Assembly: GCF_016908595.1 (NCBI RefSeq)
Contig: NZ_JAFBEC010000016.1
Span: 1 to 64,000, forward strand
Source: Geomicrobium sediminis
GTDB lineage: Bacteria; Bacillota; Bacilli; Bacillales; Marinococcaceae
Direction of reading: 5' to 3'
Length of the DNA: 64,000 nt
The position numbers were made by a program, and so were the translations under genes. Shown one piece after another: positions 60,304 to 64,000 of this stretch. Under the pieces are notes generated by a model. It was not told the origin of the DNA, did no database searches, and saw only the letters and a program-made list of their open reading frames with translations. Within the stretch, counting starts at the first letter, position 1; every line of letters begins with the position of its first letter.

Positions 60304-62292
60304 CTATGCGTAATGAATAATGATGGATGCTTGTGCATGGAGCATACGATGTACTTTAAATGATAGTTCTCCTTCTTCATAAAGGGCGTCGATTGTGTCT
60401 TGAAAGGCTTCGGTATGGCTCACAATTTCACGTGTGAAACCGTGCAGTTGGAACAGACGAATGACGGAAAGATCACGGTAAAGTTCATCAGCCACGTCAG
60501 CGCTTTCGATTTCCTCGTTTGCTTCTAATTCACGTACTAAAGAACGCATGGATGTTGCATCAACAGTCAGTCCGAGTGAGGCACCGTCGCGGCGTTTATC
60601 AGCAACACCTTCATAAAGGCCTTCGCTCGTAACTCGGATGCTTTGGACGTTCCCGATTTCCATTTGTGTGTTAAACTCATGGCCCATTTCTTCTAAAGTA
60701 CGAATTGCAGAAGTTGGAATCGTATCTTCGTACGTAATGTCTTTCGCGCCCATGCTATGAATTCTCGGTTCATCAACGGCTTCTTCAAGGGTCATTCCGT
60801 GATCAAGTACGTTTGTAATGACTTGGAATACAGCATTAATAATACGAGGACCACCTGGAGAACCAACACTCATGACAGGCTCGCCATTACCATCAAAAAC
60901 GATCGTTGGCGTCATGCTTGAGAGAGGACGCTTGTTTGGTTGAACTTCATTCGCACCACCTGGTACAGCATCAAAGTCGGTCAATTCATTATTAAGCATA
61001 ATTCCATAGTCTGGGACCATAATTCCAGTACCGAACAAGGATTCAATCGTACTCGTGTAACTTACCATGTTCCCGTCTGCGTCAGTGACCGTGAAGTGAG
61101 TGGTTTCGCCCATGCCGTCTTGATCTTCATACTGGCTGACAAGCGAGTCTTCCTTACGCTCATCAAAAGCCCAAGGATCTCCAGCTTCGACGTTTTCTGA
61201 AGAGCGATCAAGTGGAATGAGGTCGCGACGCTGCTCGATGTACTCAGGGTGCAACAACCCGTCGAATGGGACTTCCACAAACTCTGGATCACCCATGTAC
61301 TCTGCACGGTCTGCATAAGCCAGGCGCATCGTTTCAGCTAAAATGTGGTAGCGCATCGGGTCTCTTGGATCGTATTTTCCAATATCAAAGCCATCTAGGA
61401 TAGAAAGCATTTGTAGTAAGGTGAGACCGCCTGAACTCGGTGGAGGCATACTAGCAATGGAGTAGTCGTGGTATTCTCCCCAAACCGGTTGTTCAATCGT
61501 TGAATTGAAACGAGCGATATCATCTTTCGTCATCGTGCCACCATATGTTTGAACGGTTTCTGCGATGGCATCTCCAATTTCACCGTGATAAAACACATCA
61601 AGCCCATGCTCTTGAATGAGGTTAAGTGAATGAGCAAGATCATCCTGAATGATAAAATCTCCCTGTTCTAAAGGTTCGCCATCGGGTAAGTATACGTGTT
61701 TAGCTTTGCTGTTAAGCAACTTCGTTTGATTATCGGAAATGGCATCGGCAAGTTGACGATCAATGTGGAAGCCATCTGCAGCTAAATCAATTGCAGGTTG
61801 AATGAGTTCTTCTAATTCGAAGCTCCCCCATTCTCCAAGTGCGGCATTCACCCCATCTAACGTTCCAGGTACGCCGACCGCTGGACCGCTCGTTGAACGT
61901 TCTGCAAAAGGAATGACGTTCCCGTCTTCGTCAAGAAACATATCTGGTGTAGCGCCAAGTGGAGCACGCTCACGACTGTTAACAATCGTCGTTTCACCCG
62001 TGTTTGAGTCATAGACCATCATAAATCCACCACCACCGATTCCGGACATATGTGGTTCTACAACATTCAATGCAAACTGAACCGCTACCGCCGCATCAAC
62101 GGCATTTGCCCCTTCACTCAGAAACTGTTGACCAATTTGAGTGGCGAGGTCGTGTGAACTTGAGACCATTCCGTGTTCTGCTAAGTCTACAGGAACTGAT
62201 TGCTCTTCTGCAGATGCAGGATGCACGTTCATTAAGACGAGAGAACCGATCATTGCTGCGCTTGTAATCGATGAGACCGCCTTCTTTTTCAA
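60304..62292 (-). CDS. ggt: Gamma-glutamyltransferase with extra C-terminal domain
   Basis: A 662-residue secreted enzyme that hydrolyses or transfers gamma-glutamyl groups from glutathione, glutamine or polyglutamate fragments. The signal peptide ends near HPASA-EE (residue 28). The autoprocessing site is T397 in GETTHFTV, and the oxyanion/substrate segment is RPLSSMTPTIV. The TTG at 62292 is chosen because AAGGAGGGG lies just upstream. B. subtilis Ggt is about 587 residues; here a helical domain of about 80 residues follows the small subunit (from MRSLVRELEANEE to LHAQASIIIHYA). It resembles the FIMAH-type domain appended to other secreted Firmicute enzymes. That identification is by eye. 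Gene is monocistronic. Confidence 0.92.
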   Translation of the reverse strand: MKKKAVSSITSAAMIGSLVLMNVHPASAEEQSVPVDLAEHGMVSSSHDLATQIGQQFLSEGANAVDAAVAVQFALNVVEPHMSGIGGGGFMMVYDSNTGETTIVNSRERAPLGATPDMFLDEDGNVIPFAERSTSGPAVGVPGTLDGVNAALGEWGSFELEELIQPAIDLAADGFHIDRQLADAISDNQTKLLNSKAKHVYLPDGEPLEQGDFIIQDDLAHSLNLIQEHGLDVFYHGEIGDAIAETVQTYGGTMTKDDIARFNSTIEQPVWGEYHDYSIASMPPPSSGGLTLLQMLSILDGFDIGKYDPRDPMRYHILAETMRLAYADRAEYMGDPEFVEVPFDGLLHPEYIEQRRDLIPLDRSSENVEAGDPWAFDERKEDSLVSQYEDQDGMGETTHFTVTDADGNMVSYTSTIESLFGTGIMVPDYGIMLNNELTDFDAVPGGANEVQPNKRPLSSMTPTIVFDGNGEPVMSVGSPGGPRIINAVFQVITNVLDHGMTLEEAVDEPRIHSMGAKDITYEDTIPTSAIRTLEEMGHEFNTQMEIGNVQSIRVTSEGLYEGVADKRRDGASLGLTVDATSMRSLVRELEANEEIESADVADELYRDLSVIRLFQLHGFTREIVSHTEAFQDTIDALYEEGELSFKVHRMLHAQASIIIHYA

Positions 62293-62323
62293 TAAAAACC
62301 CCTCCTTGAGATGATAGATAAAT

Positions 62324-62332
62324 AGTATAACA
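62324..62332 (-). promoter_or_regulatory. Extended -10 promoter of ggt
   Basis: On the minus strand TGTTATACT is an extended -10 element (TGnTATACT), about 30 nt before the TTG start. No good -35 is visible, which extended -10 promoters can tolerate. Confidence 0.5.
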
Positions 62333-62572
62333 TTCATAAAAATCAAATAATTTATAAGTGTAGCTAGTTAAGAAGTATTAAAGGGATATGAGGACTTTTT
62401 AAATGCTTAAATATTAGTAAGTTGTTGCAAGAAGAGGAGAAAATGAGCGGGTATATGGTAGCATTATGTCGAATCTAGTTCTTAGTCACTTTTTATAGAA
62501 TATGAAAAAGTGCATAGAGATTTGTGTGCATTACTACTATTAAAATTCAACAACTCCCACTTGAACGAACAA

Positions 62573-62604
62573 AAGCCATTGAGAGGGGAATTTCTCAATG
62601 GCTT
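62573..62604 (-). terminator. Terminator overlapping the end of ssuB
   Basis: A 12-bp stem AAGCCATTGAGA (62573-62584) pairs with 62593-62604. The right arm includes the ssuB stop codon, and a T-containing run follows on the minus strand. Confidence 0.75.
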
Positions 62605-63347
62605 GTTGAAGGTTCTTCTTCGAGTATTCTGCTTGTCACTTGTTTTTCAAGAGCAACAAGCCGTTCGTCAGTGACATCTCGAGGCCTTGGCAACGGATTC
62701 TCAAGGTCGAGCGTAATTTCACCGTCCTCAATTAACACGATGCGATCAGCAAGCTTAACTGCTTCTCGAACGTCGTGGGTAACGAGAAGAGATGTAAATT
62801 GATTGTCTCTCCAAATTTGTTCAATTAAATCTTGCATTTCCGTTCGTGTCAGTGCATCTAATGCGCTCAGTGGTTCGTCGAGCATGAGCAAGTCTGGCTC
62901 GCGAATAAGCGCCCTTGCTAAAGCGACTCGTTGTTTTTGACCTCCAGATAGTGTTCCAGGCCACTCTTTTTGAAACTCGGAAAGTCCAACTGCTTGAAGT
63001 ACGGAAAGTGCCCGGTCTTTCCAATCGCCTTTAAGTCCAAGCCCTACGTTATCAATAACGGTTTTCCAAGGAAGTAGTCTAGAATCTTGATACATCATAG
63101 TGACACTCGCATCTGTTTTTTTAATCGTTTTATCATCGAATAAAAGCGTACCATTCGTCGGTTGTTCAAGACCGGCAACGAGGCGTAACAACGTACTTTT
63201 ACCGCTACCACTCTTCCCGACAATCGCGATAAATTGACCTTTTTCTATGGTGAGATCGACGTCTTTTAATACCTCGTTGTCTCCAAATGACTTTTGGAGT
63301 TGTGAGACGTTAATTCTGACACCGTGTTCTTCTGTTGAGTTCGTCAA
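62595..63347 (-). CDS. ssuB: Aliphatic sulfonate ABC transporter ATPase
   Basis: A 250-residue NitT/TauT-family ATPase with Walker [10 protein letters not shown], a SsuB-diagnostic [23 protein letters not shown] segment, signature LSGGQKQR, Walker [17 protein letters not shown], and a C-terminal [18 protein letters not shown] typical of SsuB. The TTG at 63347 lies 7 nt after AGGAGG; a longer frame upstream overlaps ssuC and is not needed. It energises uptake of alkanesulfonates or taurine as sulfur source. It is the last gene seen of the operon. Confidence 0.92.
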   Translation of the reverse strand: MTNSTEEHGVRINVSQLQKSFGDNEVLKDVDLTIEKGQFIAIVGKSGSGKSTLLRLVAGLEQPTNGTLLFDDKTIKKTDASVTMMYQDSRLLPWKTVIDNVGLGLKGDWKDRALSVLQAVGLSEFQKEWPGTLSGGQKQRVALARALIREPDLLMLDEPLSALDALTRTEMQDLIEQIWRDNQFTSLLVTHDVREAVKLADRIVLIEDGEITLDLENPLPRPRDVTDERLVALEKQVTSRILEEEPSTSH

Positions 63348-63358
63348 AACAGCTCCTC

Positions 63359-64000
63359 CTATTTTCGATAGTTTGGATGCCAACGAAGGGCATTCTTTTC
63401 ACCGACCTGAGCAATCATATCTGCTAATTTACCAAACAACGCATAAATAATAATCGTGACGATAATAATGTCTGTTTGCATAAATTGACGTGCATTCATT
63501 GCAAGATAACCGAGTCCATCGCTCGTTGCAATCGTTTCTGCAACGATTAGTGTTAGCCACATCACACCTAATGCGTACCGTAATCCAACGAAGATGGAAG
63601 GAAGAGCACCTGGTAGATAGACGTGGCGGAATAGTTGCCATCCTCGTAAGCCGTACATACGGCCCATCTCAACGTAGCCTCGATCTACGCTACGTATGCC
63701 GTGTAACGTATTAATGTAGATCGGGAACATAACCCCGAGTGCAACGAGGAAGATCTTTGATGTCTCACCGATTCCTAACCACACGATTGCAAGAGGCAAT
63801 AACGCGAGGTGGGGGATGTTTCGAACCATTTGGATGGAAGTATCAAATGTGAAAAACGACCACTTTGACCATCCATTTAGAATTCCGAGTAATAACCCGA
63901 TACTTCCTCCGATGAGTAAACCAACAAAGGCACGATAGAGACTAATTTGAATGTGCTCAGCCAATGTTCCTGAAACGACTAAATCATAAAAGGATTCAAG
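63359..64000 (-). CDS. ssuC: Aliphatic sulfonate ABC transporter permease (partial)
   Basis: The C-terminal 213 residues of a NitT/TauT-type permease; the 5' end lies beyond the window. The EAA coupling loop is present (ELF-like [35 protein letters not shown]). The frame is open to the window edge, reading [23 protein letters not shown]. It lies 11 nt before ssuB. The binding protein and monooxygenase of the pathway are expected upstream, outside the window. Confidence 0.9.
   Translation of the reverse strand, partial: LESFYDLVVSGTLAEHIQISLYRAFVGLLIGGSIGLLLGILNGWSKWSFFTFDTSIQMVRNIPHLALLPLAIVWLGIGETSKIFLVALGVMFPIYINTLHGIRSVDRGYVEMGRMYGLRGWQLFRHVYLPGALPSIFVGLRYALGVMWLTLIVAETIATSDGLGYLAMNARQFMQTDIIIVTIIIYALFGKLADMIAQVGEKNALRWHPNYRK

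Noticed and set aside
1-64000. tRNA, rRNA, CRISPR, insertion sequence, prophage or defence system
   Set aside because: Reading both strands, I found no cloverleaf tRNA sequences, no regularly spaced repeats, no transposase or integrase, and no recognisable defence genes.
62595-64000. Thiamin-precursor transporter (thiXYZ) linked to tenA
   Set aside because: The ATPase has SsuB-specific segments ([23 protein letters not shown] region and NPLPRPR), so sulfonate uptake fits better, and tenA lies 50 kb away.

Overview
The window looks like the chromosome of an endospore-forming Gram-positive of the Bacillaceae, most likely an alkaliphilic or alkalitolerant Bacillus relative (Shouchella/Alkalihalobacillus-like). 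Reasons: strong AGGAGG ribosome sites with many GTG/TTG starts, a tricistronic ger spore-germination operon, a Rap-type protein, a high-alkaline-type subtilisin, a textbook TnrA/GlnR box, cre-like boxes, a PRD-type MtlR, and several Na+-coupled transporter families (SSF, BASS, SLC13). The genus is an inference. I saw no tRNA, rRNA, CRISPR array, insertion sequence or prophage.

Layout. 0-4.4 kb: a broken SSF symporter and an M20 deacylase diverge from an N-carbamoyl-amino-acid/allantoate amidohydrolase; each side has a near-perfect sigma-54 (-24/-12) promoter and three spaced palindromes lie between them. 4.4-6.4 kb: an autoregulated GntR/YtrA-type ABC transporter operon. 6.4-12 kb: complete mannitol operon mtlA-mtlR-mtlF-mtlD, in which MtlA carries two tandem EIIB domains. 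12-15 kb: tenA, an AlaX-type editing protein and an M20D amidohydrolase. 15-20.1 kb: ureABCEFGD with a TnrA-activated promoter. 20.8-24.1 kb: circularly permuted ATP-grasp / alpha-E / transglutaminase operon, a conserved but poorly understood peptide-modification set. 24.1-27.7 kb: ger operon with an in-frame stop in the B subunit and an abnormal A-subunit start. 28-29.1 kb: subtilisin. 29.2-33.9 kb: substrate-binding protein, N-acylamino-acid racemase, RpiR regulator and M20 hydrolase, a likely D-/N-acyl-amino-acid salvage operon. 34-36.4 kb: BASS symporter plus GlcD-type 2-hydroxyacid oxidase. 36.7-42.4 kb: mixed housekeeping genes (YitT-like, cardiolipin synthase, truncated Rap, luciferase-like monooxygenase, PPP phosphatase, frameshifted GNAT). 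42.9-51.6 kb: seven-gene peptide-uptake operon combining an Opp/Dpp ABC transporter with an M81 metallopeptidase and an amidase-signature hydrolase. 52.3-53.1 kb: a membrane protein resembling an M50 site-2 protease without its metal-binding histidines. 53.2-55.1 kb: D-malate/tartrate-type dehydrogenase plus a fluoroacetate-dehalogenase-like hydrolase. 56-60.2 kb: SLC13 dicarboxylate transporter with its two-component system and a cre box. 60.3-62.3 kb: secreted gamma-glutamyltransferase with an extra C-terminal helical domain. 62.6-64 kb: ssuB and the 3' part of ssuC.

The common theme is scavenging nitrogen and carbon from peptides, N-acyl and N-carbamoyl amino acids, urea, gamma-glutamyl compounds and organic acids, under global nitrogen (TnrA/GlnR, sigma-54) and carbon (CcpA-like) control. 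Four reading frames carry lesions (SSF symporter, GerAB, the start of GerAA, a GNAT). These may be genuine decay or sequencing error; the SSF gene appears to lack an internal segment as well as being frameshifted, which favours real decay there.
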